In this document: positions 8,404 to 17,296 of the stretch, in pieces
Position numbering within the stretch: position 1 is the first letter of the stretch
Layout: the number at the start of each line of letters is the position of its first letter
Assembly (NCBI GenBank): GCA_023662835.1
Contig: JAMPII010000002.1
Coordinates: 1-64,000, forward strand
Direction of reading: 5' to 3'
Source: Muribaculaceae bacterium
Lineage (GTDB): Bacteria > Bacteroidota > Bacteroidia > Bacteroidales > Muribaculaceae
Length of the DNA: 64,000 bases
Made by a program: the position numbers and the translations under genes
Notes under the pieces: model-generated
What the model saw: only the letters and a program-made list of their open reading frames with translations
Told to the model about the DNA's origin: nothing
The model's database searches: none

Positions 8404-8616
8404 TTACAGCGAAATAGTGTAATCGCCAGCCTCTTCTTCAATCACCTCTTGTAGCTTTTCAAGAGGGAGAGGTTCGTCACCTTCATATATGATTTCGGCT
8501 TGCTGAGGCGATAAGGTTACTATGGCTTTAACTCCTGGAATTGTGTTGAGCGCTTTCTCAACATGTGCGCGACAGTGCATGCAGCTCATGCCTGATAATT
8601 TATATGTTATTTTCAT
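8404..8616 (-). CDS. Small heavy-metal-associated (HMA) domain protein, CopZ-like
   Basis: A 70-residue single-domain protein with the metal-binding motif GMSCMHC (Cys12 and Cys15) and the beta-alpha-beta-beta-alpha-beta pattern of HMA domains. Such proteins bind Cu(I) or similar soft metals and hand them to P1B-type ATPases. The protein is more acidic towards its C-terminus than many copper chaperones. No copper ATPase or other metal gene is adjacent, so the partner is elsewhere. A -7 promoter element precedes it. Confidence 0.9.
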   Translation of the reverse strand: MKITYKLSGMSCMHCRAHVEKALNTIPGVKAIVTLSPQQAEIIYEGDEPLPLEKLQEVIEEEAGDYTISL

Positions 8617-8646
8617 TTAATTGAAGTTTTTTGATGTGAATATATG

Positions 8647-8654
8647 CAAAGATA
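8647..8654 (-). promoter_or_regulatory. -7 element for the HMA gene
   Basis: TATCTTTG on the minus strand ends 30 nt before the ATG at 8616, matching TAnnTTTG. No clear -33 TTTG is found at the expected distance. Confidence 0.45.
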
Positions 8655-8706
8655 CTCATTTGAGGCGAGATATTTTCTGTAATTTTACGGCATAAATGAA
8701 AAATAT

Positions 8707-9546
8707 ATGTACCGTCTTTATACAATACTAATCGCCATTGGTTTGGCTGTAGCCAATGTTTATGCCGACAAACCGTCTGAAGAGTTGAATGTTTCATACT
8801 ACGACCTCGTAGGACGCGCCGATAAAGCAATTGAGGAAGGAAGGTGGGGCGCTGCAGAAGAGTATCTGCTAACGGCTATCTCTAATGAGCCACAGCATCC
8901 AACTAATGTGCTACTGATGTCGAATCTAGGACTGGTGCAATATAATATGGGCCACGATTCGTTGGCGGTTGAAACTTTGACCAAAGCTCATGCAATAGCT
9001 CCGCGGTCAGTCACAATCTTATATAACCGCGCACAAGTTCTAGAAGCTATAGGTAATGACTCTCTTGCTATTGTCGACTATTCCGGCGTTATAAAACTCG
9101 ACAGCACTTTGGTTGATCCGGTTTATGCACGCACCATGCTCCTTATTCGTCACAACCATTTGCCACAAGCTTTGGCCGATTGCGAACGTCTGGCTGCCAT
9201 GGCTTCCGATGATACACTTAAACATCGGGCTTACGCAACATACTACACCGCAGCTCAGCAATGGGTCGATGCTGTGCCGCATTTTACTGCACTGCTACAA
9301 GCTCATCCTTCTGCCGACGATTATTGTGGACGTGCTGTATGCTATCTGATGTTAAACCGACTGAATGAGGCATCGGCCGATATTTCGTCAGGGTTGGAGC
9401 TTGAACCAGACAATAGAAGTTTGTTTTTCTATAGAGCACACCTCAACAAAGCGCGCTACCGTAAGGAAGATGCACGAGCTGACATGCGCCGGGCATTGGA
9501 GCCAAGCTCATCATCTCAGAACCCGCAATCATCGGGGGAAGAGTAG
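8707..9546 (+). CDS. Exported tetratricopeptide repeat protein
   Basis: A 279-residue protein with an N-terminal signal peptide of about 20 residues (ending VYA). The remainder is helical with TPR patterns: A-x-E-x-G-x-W-x-A-A-E near 38-48, then LGLVQYNMG, YNRAQVLEAIGND, and a last pair near 210-265. About five to six repeats are visible. TPR proteins are scaffolds for protein-protein contacts; no enzymatic domain is present. The C-terminal 15 residues are polar and Ser-rich. Its last 18 bp overlap the 3' end of the convergent 5'-nucleotidase gene. An out-of-frame ATG 11 nt upstream opens only a very short frame. Confidence 0.85.
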   Translation: MYRLYTILIAIGLAVANVYADKPSEELNVSYYDLVGRADKAIEEGRWGAAEEYLLTAISNEPQHPTNVLLMSNLGLVQYNMGHDSLAVETLTKAHAIAPRSVTILYNRAQVLEAIGNDSLAIVDYSGVIKLDSTLVDPVYARTMLLIRHNHLPQALADCERLAAMASDDTLKHRAYATYYTAAQQWVDAVPHFTALLQAHPSADDYCGRAVCYLMLNRLNEASADISSGLELEPDNRSLFFYRAHLNKARYRKEDARADMRRALEPSSSSQNPQSSGEE

Positions 9547-11265
9547 TTGGCGATCGCGTGCTGATGCCTTTTTTACCCACTCCTCAGGTATAAATCTCCA
9601 CTGATTCAGGCTGACAGGATTCAGCCGCCCCTGTTGCTCAATATATTCTGCAAGATAATAGCGGAAATCGCGGTCGGTTGAAAATATGATACGGTTTTTC
9701 AAATCTTCGTGGGCTATTCCGGCGCCTTTTGTAAGTAGTTCGCCGCCTCCGTTACCGCGATATGAATTTAATGCCACTTTGTATTTGCGCTTCATATCAA
9801 ACGGTTTGCCATCAGCCATACTTTTTATTGTCACTTTCTCGCCTTTTGGCTTGGTGACATCAACTTCATAAATAATTCCTGCGGCCGAGTCAAAATTATA
9901 GCTTGGGTTTTTAAGTGCTGAACGCGATTCGTCTCCTTTTTGAACGGTTTCCTTAAACAAGAGCATATGATCGTCGGCCGACGTCATGGTATTAACCCAT
10001 TTGCCGTACGATTCTTCCAGATAGTTTTTGATTTCTGCTCCAGTAAGTTCCATAACATAAAGCAAGTTTTCATACTTGTAAAGATTGAACATATCACCCA
10101 TGGTAATTGTTCCTGCTGGAATTGTAGCATCGTACGACAAAGGTGCAGCCATAGATATTTCAGCTCCGGTTATAGCCAGTTGTAGCGAGTGTATCAGGTC
10201 TACAAACTCCGATGGACCAAAGAAAGCCGGGCGCGTACTAATTGGACTGCTCATTGTGCCTAGTGGGCGGGAAACATAGTTGCTAACAGTATCGTATTGT
10301 ATAGCAAAACGTTTCATAAATGCAGAATCAGGCTCAAAAGCCGACATTTCAAGTAGCTTGCCGTCGATTTTCTTTTCGATAACGTTATTTTGTTCGTTAA
10401 TATCGAATGTTATTACAACGTCGGAAATAGCTACCGCGTTGTTTGCCGGATTAATTATCAGGACAGAGTCGCCATCGTTGTTTACAATCCACTTATTTTC
10501 GCGACGATGGTCGTGACCCATCATAACGATGTCGAATCCGGGAACGTTTTTGGCAACTTCGAGCGACGCATTCTCTTTGTAGCCCGACAGAATATTCCCA
10601 GCTTGTCCGGCATGGAACAAACCAATAATAGCGTCAGGATTTTCGCGCTCTTGAATAATTGGGATCCATTTTCGTGCGGTTTCCTCCATATCATCAAAGC
10701 GAAGCCCTTGCCACAACGATTCCGGAAGCCATGCAGGGATTGCCGGAGTGAGCATTCCGAGAACCGCAATCTTTATCCCGTCGCGATTAAACACTTTGTA
10801 GGGTTGGAAAGCCGGCTGTCCAGTGCGGGTGTCGATTATATTTGCTCCAAGCACGGGCATCGCACAATCAGAGGCATAGCGTTCCAATACTTTTCGACCT
10901 GTTTCCATGTCGTGATTGCCAACTGATACTGCATCGTAGCCAATGAAATTCAGCATCTGTGCCGACAAGTGTGGCGCAATGGTGTCGACATAGTTGTAAT
11001 AGTATGCTGTTGGTTGGCCTTGAAGTATATCGCCATTATCGAGCAAAATCACCGGTATTCCGCCATTAACACGCGCTTCATTAGCAGCTGTCGATACTCG
11101 AGCCAATGAGCCTTTCGCTGGCTGTTGAGTTATGAAATTGTGAGGATAGAAATTACCGTGAACATCAGTTGTTTGCATAATTCTAACTTTCACTTCGCGG
11201 GCAAAGGTAACGTTGGCCGAGAAAATGATGACCGATAGCGTGGCGACACGTAATAAAGTATTCAT
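9529..11265 (-). CDS. Periplasmic 5'-nucleotidase / cyclic-nucleotide phosphodiesterase
   Basis: A 578-residue metallophosphatase of the UshA/CpdB/YfkN group, which releases phosphate from nucleotides or opens 2',3'-cyclic nucleotides in the periplasm. A signal peptide of about 22 residues is followed by the N-terminal calcineurin-like domain with its metal ligands: TTDVHGNF (Asp34, His36), DNGDILQG, GNHDMETG and GHDHRRE. The C-terminal 5'-nucleotidase domain starts near residue 320 and contains the substrate-binding region with SYRGNGGGELL. Length is normal. It begins 4 nt after the recQ stop codon, so it is the last gene of a recJ-recQ-nucleotidase operon. Its 3' end overlaps the convergent TPR gene by 18 bp. 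Confidence 0.9.
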   Translation of the reverse strand: MNTLLRVATLSVIIFSANVTFAREVKVRIMQTTDVHGNFYPHNFITQQPAKGSLARVSTAANEARVNGGIPVILLDNGDILQGQPTAYYYNYVDTIAPHLSAQMLNFIGYDAVSVGNHDMETGRKVLERYASDCAMPVLGANIIDTRTGQPAFQPYKVFNRDGIKIAVLGMLTPAIPAWLPESLWQGLRFDDMEETARKWIPIIQERENPDAIIGLFHAGQAGNILSGYKENASLEVAKNVPGFDIVMMGHDHRRENKWIVNNDGDSVLIINPANNAVAISDVVITFDINEQNNVIEKKIDGKLLEMSAFEPDSAFMKRFAIQYDTVSNYVSRPLGTMSSPISTRPAFFGPSEFVDLIHSLQLAITGAEISMAAPLSYDATIPAGTITMGDMFNLYKYENLLYVMELTGAEIKNYLEESYGKWVNTMTSADDHMLLFKETVQKGDESRSALKNPSYNFDSAAGIIYEVDVTKPKGEKVTIKSMADGKPFDMKRKYKVALNSYRGNGGGELLTKGAGIAHEDLKNRIIFSTDRDFRYYLAEYIEQQGRLNPVSLNQWRFIPEEWVKKASARDRQLLFPR

Positions 11266-11269
11266 TGTA

Positions 11270-13177
11270 TCAGTTTTTTAGTGAAATAATTCCGTCAGAG
11301 TCGATTTTCAGTTTTCCTCTGGACACAAGGCGGCGGACAGTATTAATGGTTTCCGAATTACGTATTATTTCGGTTAATTCTTTTATATGGCAAGGATGAA
11401 CTTTTAATGTATTCAATATATCCTTCGACAGTTTATCTGGTGAGGGACGGTTTGTAACGTTTCGCAGATCGCGACACACGTCACAAGTTGAGCAGGGCGA
11501 TGCATCGGTCTCTCCGAAGTAGGTTAACATTGTTTGTACGCGGCATTTGTCTGTGTCGAATGCGTATTGTTTAATTGCATCCACTCGCTTTTGCATGCGT
11601 TCGCGTTGATCCTCATAAACCGCACGTGGTAGTACAACGTGTTTGGGCAACTCGCGAGATGTTGTATAATATATGTAAGGAGTAGTCTTCTTGGGCACAA
11701 ATTGAAGAATATGCATCCGGCTGAGTTTAAGTAAGGTTGTATAAACCTGCTCGGGAGTTACAGAGGCTGTTTTCGCAATGTAATCTTCATTGATGTATAC
11801 AAAATCGGCAAACAATCCGGTATAGCAACGCAAAATGGCGTTAAGCACTACTTCGTCGGCAGAAGTGAGATCGATATTATATAGCTCATTCTTATTGCAA
11901 ATGAACATTATGCGCGATTGGGTAGTGATATCGTCGGTATAGTCGAAATAGTTGGCTTGCGACAATAATGTTAATGCACTCTTCACCAACCGATCGTCCA
12001 ATCCGTAAGTACTGATGAATTTCTCGCGGTTGAACTCATAAACATGGTCGAAACCCTCTCCTATCGCTATGTCAAGAAAATTACCGACAAGCTCATAGAC
12101 GCGCTGTATGTACGGCTTTGGAGGAAACGCTTCGTTCACAGAACGTGTGAGCCGGGTTTTGTCGTAACGCGACACAATCAGCACGGCGTAGGCCGTTAAT
12201 CCGTCGCGTCCGGCGCGTCCGGCTTCTTGATAATACTCTTCCAGCGACCCCGGGATGTCCATATGAACAACAACTCTTACGTCGGGTTTATCGATACCCA
12301 TTCCGAAAGCGTTTGTTGCTACCATTACGCGCACAAGGCCTTGTTTCCATTTCTCTTGACGTTGGTCTTTATCCTCCGGAGCCATTCCGGCATGGTAGTT
12401 AAGCGCGGAAATGCCTTCATTGTTCAGCATCTGAGCAATCTCTCCTGTCCGTTTTCGCGAACGAACGTAAACGATTGCGCTCCCGCGTGTGTGGGTGAGT
12501 ATGTTGAGCAACTGATTTGCCTTATGAAGATCGTTACGAACTATATACGATATGTTGGGCCGTGAAAAGCTTTTGCGGAAAACGGCATTCGAAGCTCCGA
12601 AATCCAGGCGTAGTTTTATATCCGTTACAACCTCAGGTGTGGCCGAAGCTGTCAAAGCAAGTACCGGCGAATTTGGAAAAAATTTCCTTAATTTATTTAT
12701 CTTGAGATAGGCTGGACGGAAATCATAGCCCCATTGCGAGATACAATGGGCTTCATCGACAACAATCATGCTGACCGGTAAGGTGCGCAATTGGAAAATA
12801 AAATTTTCCGACAAAAGTTTCTCAGGCGAGGCGTAAAGTAATTTTGTTTTTCCTAACCGGCATTTGTCTATGCCCAGTTGTGTCTCAGCCCGAGTTAGTC
12901 CGGAGTGGATGCAAACGGCTCGTATACCAATATTACGCAGGTTGTCAACCTGATCCTTCATCAGAGAAATCAGCGGCGTGATTACCAACGACACGCCGTC
13001 GAGAGCCATTGCAGGCACCTGAAATGTGATCGACTTTCCTCCGCCGGTCGGTAACAATCCGAGAGTATCGGTTCCGGAAAGAACGGAATCGATTATTTCC
13101 CGCTGCAGAGGTCGAAATGTATCGTAGCCCCAGTAGCGTTTCAGAATTTTATAGATGTCGGCCGCAGCCTTATTCAT
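11270..13177 (-). CDS. recQ: RecQ family ATP-dependent DNA helicase, HRDC-less form
   Basis: A 635-residue superfamily 2 helicase that unwinds DNA 3' to 5'. The core motifs are intact: Walker A in PTGGGKS (43-49), DEAH (141-144), ALTASAT (about 174-180), NYHAGM (260-265), GMGIDKPDVR (292-301) and QEAGRAGRDG (317-326). The zinc cysteines expected just after the core are instead found far downstream at 545, 562, 565 and 568, after an insertion of about 200 residues that looks like winged-helix material. No HRDC domain follows. The gene overlaps the end of recJ by 8 bp and precedes a nucleotidase by 4 nt. RecJ and RecQ cooperate in end resection in known systems, which suits this pairing. Confidence 0.92.
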   Translation of the reverse strand: MNKAAADIYKILKRYWGYDTFRPLQREIIDSVLSGTDTLGLLPTGGGKSITFQVPAMALDGVSLVITPLISLMKDQVDNLRNIGIRAVCIHSGLTRAETQLGIDKCRLGKTKLLYASPEKLLSENFIFQLRTLPVSMIVVDEAHCISQWGYDFRPAYLKINKLRKFFPNSPVLALTASATPEVVTDIKLRLDFGASNAVFRKSFSRPNISYIVRNDLHKANQLLNILTHTRGSAIVYVRSRKRTGEIAQMLNNEGISALNYHAGMAPEDKDQRQEKWKQGLVRVMVATNAFGMGIDKPDVRVVVHMDIPGSLEEYYQEAGRAGRDGLTAYAVLIVSRYDKTRLTRSVNEAFPPKPYIQRVYELVGNFLDIAIGEGFDHVYEFNREKFISTYGLDDRLVKSALTLLSQANYFDYTDDITTQSRIMFICNKNELYNIDLTSADEVVLNAILRCYTGLFADFVYINEDYIAKTASVTPEQVYTTLLKLSRMHILQFVPKKTTPYIYYTTSRELPKHVVLPRAVYEDQRERMQKRVDAIKQYAFDTDKCRVQTMLTYFGETDASPCSTCDVCRDLRNVTNRPSPDKLSKDILNTLKVHPCHIKELTEIIRNSETINTVRRLVSRGKLKIDSDGIISLKN

Positions 13178-14894
13178 TAGTCCTGATTTCTTTCACCTGA
13201 AGCTGAATGTGGGTGTGATTTCCGCGTTTCCCCTCTTCAATAGTGTAGCATATATCGAACGGTTTACGCGAATGTATGTGGTCGAAATATTGACTCAGAT
13301 TAAACGCTATTCCGTTGAAAACCTTACCTGAAGTGTTGTCTACCAACTCTAGCTTGATGTGTTCAAGGTGTTTGCCTACCAGTTTGCTGGTTCCATAGTC
13401 GATAACACCTCTGGTGCAGAAAACCGGTTTCTGATTGCCGGGACCAAACGGATTGAATTTGCGCAGGAGCATCAGAAATTCAGGTGTTATTTCGGCAAAG
13501 GTCAGGTAGGCATCGATATCGAGCTGCGGTGTAAGTTGATTGGGAAGGATATGTTCGGCAACGTATTTCTCGAATCTACGGGTGAATTCAGGTATATTTT
13601 CTTCTTTCATCGACAGTCCAACTGCATAGGTGTGGCCACCAAAATTCTCCAGTAAATCGCGTGAAGCTTCAACCGCACTATAAATATCAAATCCCTGAAC
13701 AGAACGAGACGACCCCGTTGCCAAACCGTTCGACAACGTAAGCACCACCGAGGGCTTATAATACAATTCGGTTAGCCGCGATGCGACAATGCCGATTATT
13801 CCGCGGTGCCAGTCTTTATTATAGATGACAATAGATTTACGATGCTGGAATTTTTCGTCCTGACTTTCCAGAATGGCATTTGCTTCGTCGGTAATTCGTT
13901 TGTCTAATTCCTTACGGTCACGGTTGTATTGGTCGATGGCTTTCGCTTTTTGGTAGGCCTCGCTGAAATCTCGCGCAACGAGCAACTCAACGGCTTCGCG
14001 ACCGCTTTGCATACGACCCGACGCGTTGATGCGTGGTCCGATTTTGAAAATCACATCGCTGATAGTGATTTCGCGGTTTGTTAACTGGCAAATTTTTATA
14101 ATTGCGCGCAGGCCTACATTTGGGTTTGAGTTTAGTCGCTTCAGTCCCCAGTAGGTCATGATTCGGTTTTCGTCGACCATTGGCACAATGTCAGCAGCTA
14201 TGCTGACAGCTACCAAATCGAGCAAGCTTTCCAATTCTGCACTCCCCAATCCGTTGCTCTGGCAGAAAGCCTGCATTAATTTATAACCTACGCCACAACC
14301 CGACAAGTGTGGGCAAGGATATGTGCTACCTTCAAGTTTTGGATTGAGAATTGCAACAGCCGGTGGTAGTTCTGCGTCGGGAACGTGGTGATCGCAAATG
14401 ATGAAATCAATACCAAGAGTTTTAGCATACTTAATTTCTTCGATTGCCTTGATTCCGCAGTCGAGGATGATTATAAGTTTAACACCTTGCTCTGCAGCTT
14501 CATCAATTGCACGCATCGACACGCCATAACCTTCGTCGTCGCGTGTTGGTATATAATAATCAATGTTGGAGTAAAAATTCTGTAGATATTTATACACTAA
14601 CGCTACCGATGTGGTACCGTCCACATCGTAGTCGCCGAACACCAGAATTCTCTCCTTCGACCCCATGGCTTTATTAAGCCTGTTTACAGCTTTATCCATA
14701 TCGGGCATTAGGAATGGCGAATGCATATCGCTCAGAGAGGGGTGGAAAAATCGTTCCGCCTCCTCCGGGGTTGTTATGCCTCGTTGCACCAGCAGCTCGC
14801 TAATCGGTGGGCAATCGGCGTATTTCTCCGTCAATTCCGTCCCGGATTTTTGTTGTTCTGTAGTAAGGGGTAAGTAATTCCATTTACTTATCAT
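13170..14894 (-). CDS. recJ: Single-stranded-DNA-specific exonuclease RecJ
   Basis: A 574-residue DHH-family 5'-3' exonuclease acting on single-stranded DNA in recombination and mismatch or base-excision repair. Motif I is DYDVDG (88-93) and the DHH signature is in ICDHHVP (168-170), followed by HLSGCGVGYKL. The DHHA1 domain carries the GGHTYAVGLSM segment near residue 425, and the C-terminal OB-like domain (about 455-560) includes NPFGPGNQKPVF. All catalytic motifs are present and the length is typical. It is the first gene of the operon and overlaps recQ by 8 bp, implying translational coupling. Confidence 0.95.
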   Translation of the reverse strand: MISKWNYLPLTTEQQKSGTELTEKYADCPPISELLVQRGITTPEEAERFFHPSLSDMHSPFLMPDMDKAVNRLNKAMGSKERILVFGDYDVDGTTSVALVYKYLQNFYSNIDYYIPTRDDEGYGVSMRAIDEAAEQGVKLIIILDCGIKAIEEIKYAKTLGIDFIICDHHVPDAELPPAVAILNPKLEGSTYPCPHLSGCGVGYKLMQAFCQSNGLGSAELESLLDLVAVSIAADIVPMVDENRIMTYWGLKRLNSNPNVGLRAIIKICQLTNREITISDVIFKIGPRINASGRMQSGREAVELLVARDFSEAYQKAKAIDQYNRDRKELDKRITDEANAILESQDEKFQHRKSIVIYNKDWHRGIIGIVASRLTELYYKPSVVLTLSNGLATGSSRSVQGFDIYSAVEASRDLLENFGGHTYAVGLSMKEENIPEFTRRFEKYVAEHILPNQLTPQLDIDAYLTFAEITPEFLMLLRKFNPFGPGNQKPVFCTRGVIDYGTSKLVGKHLEHIKLELVDNTSGKVFNGIAFNLSQYFDHIHSRKPFDICYTIEEGKRGNHTHIQLQVKEIRTNE

Positions 14895-15184
14895 TTATAT
14901 AGTTTTTATTTTTTTCTATTTCAGTATCGCCGTTTTTTACTTACAGGCGAATTCTTAGGGCGCTTACGTAACATGGTGTACGTCAGCTATACGAAGGTAA
15001 ATGGCTTGTAGTGGAAGAAAGGAAATGACACATAATGTATGTGTACATTGAGCCATATTTATACCAATACGCAAATATAGCCATAAATTTTCAAAAAATA
15101 TTTATGGCTATACCCTTTTATATAAAATTAAGAGTGGAAAGTTTATACGTCTCCGGTTTGTGGAAGTTATAATGTTGTTCCTTG
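14895..15184. promoter_or_regulatory. Intergenic region upstream of recJ with several sequence signals
   Basis: No coding potential is seen. The 290 bp contain, from recJ outward: TGTACG (14977-14982); a perfect 7+7 palindrome ACACATA-ATG-TATGTGT (15028-15044) immediately followed by TGTACATTG (15042-15050); a minus-strand GG-N10-GC arrangement (15052-15067) with weak resemblance to a sigma-54 -24/-12 element; a perfect -7 TATATTTG on the minus strand (15072-15079); and the hairpin 15076-15112. The recJ leader would be about 170 nt if the -7 is used. Confidence 0.4.
15076..15112 (-). terminator. Hairpin after mscS
   Basis: A perfect 13-bp stem (15076-15088 with 15100-15112) with an 11-base A/T loop. 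On the minus strand it lies about 72 nt after the mscS stop and is followed by TTTGCG, a weak U-tract. Its recJ-proximal arm overlaps the -7 element TATATTTG, so it may also influence recJ transcription. Confidence 0.55.
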
Positions 15185-16111
15185 TTAGGGGTTTTGCATG
15201 TGAACATCGAGCTGAGGGAAGGGGAAGTTTATTCCGTGGTTGGGAAGCTCGTTGTAAAAGCGTTCGTTCATGTCGAAGAATAGTCCCCAGTATGATGCTG
15301 ATGAAGTCCAAGCCCGGACGGTCAGATCAACACTCGAAGCCCCGAGTTCCTTAAGGGCTACCATCGGGCTGCGACCTTCTTCGTTAACAACACGCTCATC
15401 GCTGGCAAGTATTGCAAGTATTGTTTCGCGAGCTGCAGTCACACTGTCGCCGTATGCTATGCTGATTGTCCAGTCAACACGGCGGAACGCCTCTTTCGAA
15501 TAGTTGTTTACTGAACTTGTCGACAGGCCTCCGTTGGGAATTAATATCTGCTTGTTATCTGGTGTTGTAAGGATTGTGCTGAAAATTTGTATTTCCTTTA
15601 CGGTTCCAGCATATCCCTGAGCTTCAATGTAATCACCAATTTTATATGGTTTAAGAAGCAGAATGAGCACTCCGCCGGCAAAGTTTTGAAGCGTTCCGCT
15701 AAGTGCTAAGCCAACAGCTACTCCGGCCGATGCGAACAACGCAAGGAATGAGGCTGTGTTTATGCCGAGTATTCCGATTGTTGTAATTATTAATATGAAA
15801 TATAGCACAATCTGGAACATGCTTAGCAAAAATGATGCTAGCGACGGCTCTATCTTTCGTCGGGTAAATACCGATGATATGAATTTGTGTAGTTTTTTTA
15901 TTATAAATTTGCCTATGTAGAAAACCAGAATTGCAACACACAATCTTATTGAGAATGAAACCAGTTCATTGATTATATGGCTGATCAATTCATCGAAGGA
16001 GTAGTTTTCCAATGCAGAAAGTTTTGTTTGCATGTTGACCGGTATTGAATCAGTTGTAATTTCTGGAGTAGCGGTTCCGGTTAATATGTTTTCGAATTGC
16101 AATGTGTTCAT
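15185..16111 (-). CDS. MscS family mechanosensitive ion channel
   Basis: A 308-residue inner-membrane channel of the small-conductance mechanosensitive family, which releases solutes on hypo-osmotic shock. Residues 1-45 are periplasmic and polar, followed by three membrane helices. The pore-lining TM3 signature is visible as GVAVGLALSGTLQNFAGG near residue 132, then the beta domain entry LKPYKIGDYIEAQGYAGTV and the N-x-x-I-x-x-P-N-G segment, all typical of MscS. The C-terminal alpha-beta domain is complete. Its ATG overlaps the stop of the C11 peptidase gene (ATGA), so it is translated from the same message. The linkage to a protease is unexplained. Confidence 0.93.
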   Translation of the reverse strand: MNTLQFENILTGTATPEITTDSIPVNMQTKLSALENYSFDELISHIINELVSFSIRLCVAILVFYIGKFIIKKLHKFISSVFTRRKIEPSLASFLLSMFQIVLYFILIITTIGILGINTASFLALFASAGVAVGLALSGTLQNFAGGVLILLLKPYKIGDYIEAQGYAGTVKEIQIFSTILTTPDNKQILIPNGGLSTSSVNNYSKEAFRRVDWTISIAYGDSVTAARETILAILASDERVVNEEGRSPMVALKELGASSVDLTVRAWTSSASYWGLFFDMNERFYNELPNHGINFPFPQLDVHMQNP

Positions 16112-17265
16112 TTTGTATCATTTAAAGCGGGTGCAACAACAGTTGTAAACCATTCTAAATCGGTGTAGCCATATTTTTGGCCTAAAATCTTGTGGTCAGG
16201 ATATATAAAGCACGATAATCCGTGAGTTCCCTCAAGTGAGAATTGTGCCCAGAATAATGGTGTATGAGCCTGGTAAGTGATAAGACGCTCCCATACATTA
16301 TTGAGTTCGGTTGTCAATGCAGAGTTTACTTCACATAGAGAACTCAGGTATTGGTACATATCATAGAAATATCCATTAAAATATGCTCCCTTTATTTCAT
16401 AGCCATATTGGGTATATTCTGCGCCGGCAGGTGTTGTATGGTTATACTGAAGTATGCGGTTTGATAAATTTGCCAAATCCTCAAACACATCCGTATTATA
16501 AACGGCGATAGTGCATGAGCGGTCAGAACCATATTGTGAGTTGTAGTAATTGAATGTGTTTTTAGCGGCCTGAACCATGTCGGGCTTTCCTTTGCTAAAG
16601 AAGCAGGCTACGTTTTGTGCGTAAGGCATACCTTCTCCAAGCACTTCAGTAGGCGATGCTACAAATACAGGTGCGGCCGTGCGAAGTTCGTAGAGCGCTT
16701 CTACATTACCCATGAAGCAACTGTCGAAATATATGAAACAAAATCTTTGGCCGGCGAGAGCTTCCTTCAACTGTGGTATAGTCATAGTACGTCCCCGGTC
16801 ATCACCCCAAGAATACTCAACAGCATTCAACGGCTCCGATTCGGTTGGCGGATGCGATAGCCAGCCGCTTGAATGGCTCCATAGTACAAGTCCGTATTCG
16901 CGGTTAGGAGCAAGTTGTTGCATATCATTGAAAACAAGTTGGAAAGAAGCGGGATCGACCGACAACATGTCGCTACCATATTGTTTTAGTAATTTCAATT
17001 CACCGTCGGAGTCCATTTCACTAAGCGTTGGCCCATTATTTCCTCTGGCTTGAAAAATAAGCAGACGTCCACCATTGAGAGCGCCGTTTAAAACGCCCCG
17101 TTTCATTTCGTTAATGTCGCCATTAGCATAATTGCTAAGATTATTTTTGTCGGCAATGTATACCAGAACAGTCCTATGGCATGATGAATCATGATCATCT
17201 CCACCGCAGGAGTTGAATGTAATCAGCGTAATAAATAGTAATAAATATAATATGAATTTTTTCAT
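16108..17265 (-). CDS. Clostripain-like (C11) cysteine peptidase, lipoprotein
   Basis: A 385-residue member of peptidase family C11, caspase-fold enzymes that cleave after Arg or Lys. The start at 17265 gives a lipoprotein signal with TFNSC (lipid Cys20); longer readings would put a Cys-rich, non-signal segment in front. The catalytic His is in LWSHSSGW (His131) and the Cys in FDSCFMGNVEA (Cys183), both in the expected fold context. In family members the zymogen is activated by self-cleavage. It is likely tethered to a membrane outside the cytoplasm. It follows the TIM-barrel gene by 31 nt, with a -7 promoter element in that gap, and overlaps mscS by 4 nt. Confidence 0.9.
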   Translation of the reverse strand: MKKFILYLLLFITLITFNSCGGDDHDSSCHRTVLVYIADKNNLSNYANGDINEMKRGVLNGALNGGRLLIFQARGNNGPTLSEMDSDGELKLLKQYGSDMLSVDPASFQLVFNDMQQLAPNREYGLVLWSHSSGWLSHPPTESEPLNAVEYSWGDDRGRTMTIPQLKEALAGQRFCFIYFDSCFMGNVEALYELRTAAPVFVASPTEVLGEGMPYAQNVACFFSKGKPDMVQAAKNTFNYYNSQYGSDRSCTIAVYNTDVFEDLANLSNRILQYNHTTPAGAEYTQYGYEIKGAYFNGYFYDMYQYLSSLCEVNSALTTELNNVWERLITYQAHTPLFWAQFSLEGTHGLSCFIYPDHKILGQKYGYTDLEWFTTVVAPALNDTK

Positions 17266-17284
17266 ATATAGATAATCGTTTGGG

Positions 17285-17292
17285 CAAAGATA
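17285..17292 (-). promoter_or_regulatory. -7 element for the C11 peptidase-mscS pair
   Basis: TATCTTTG on the minus strand ends 19 nt before the ATG at 17265 and fits TAnnTTTG. It lies just beyond the stop codon of the upstream TIM-barrel gene, so the peptidase and mscS could be transcribed separately from it. Confidence 0.45.
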
Positions 17293-17296
17293 ACAA

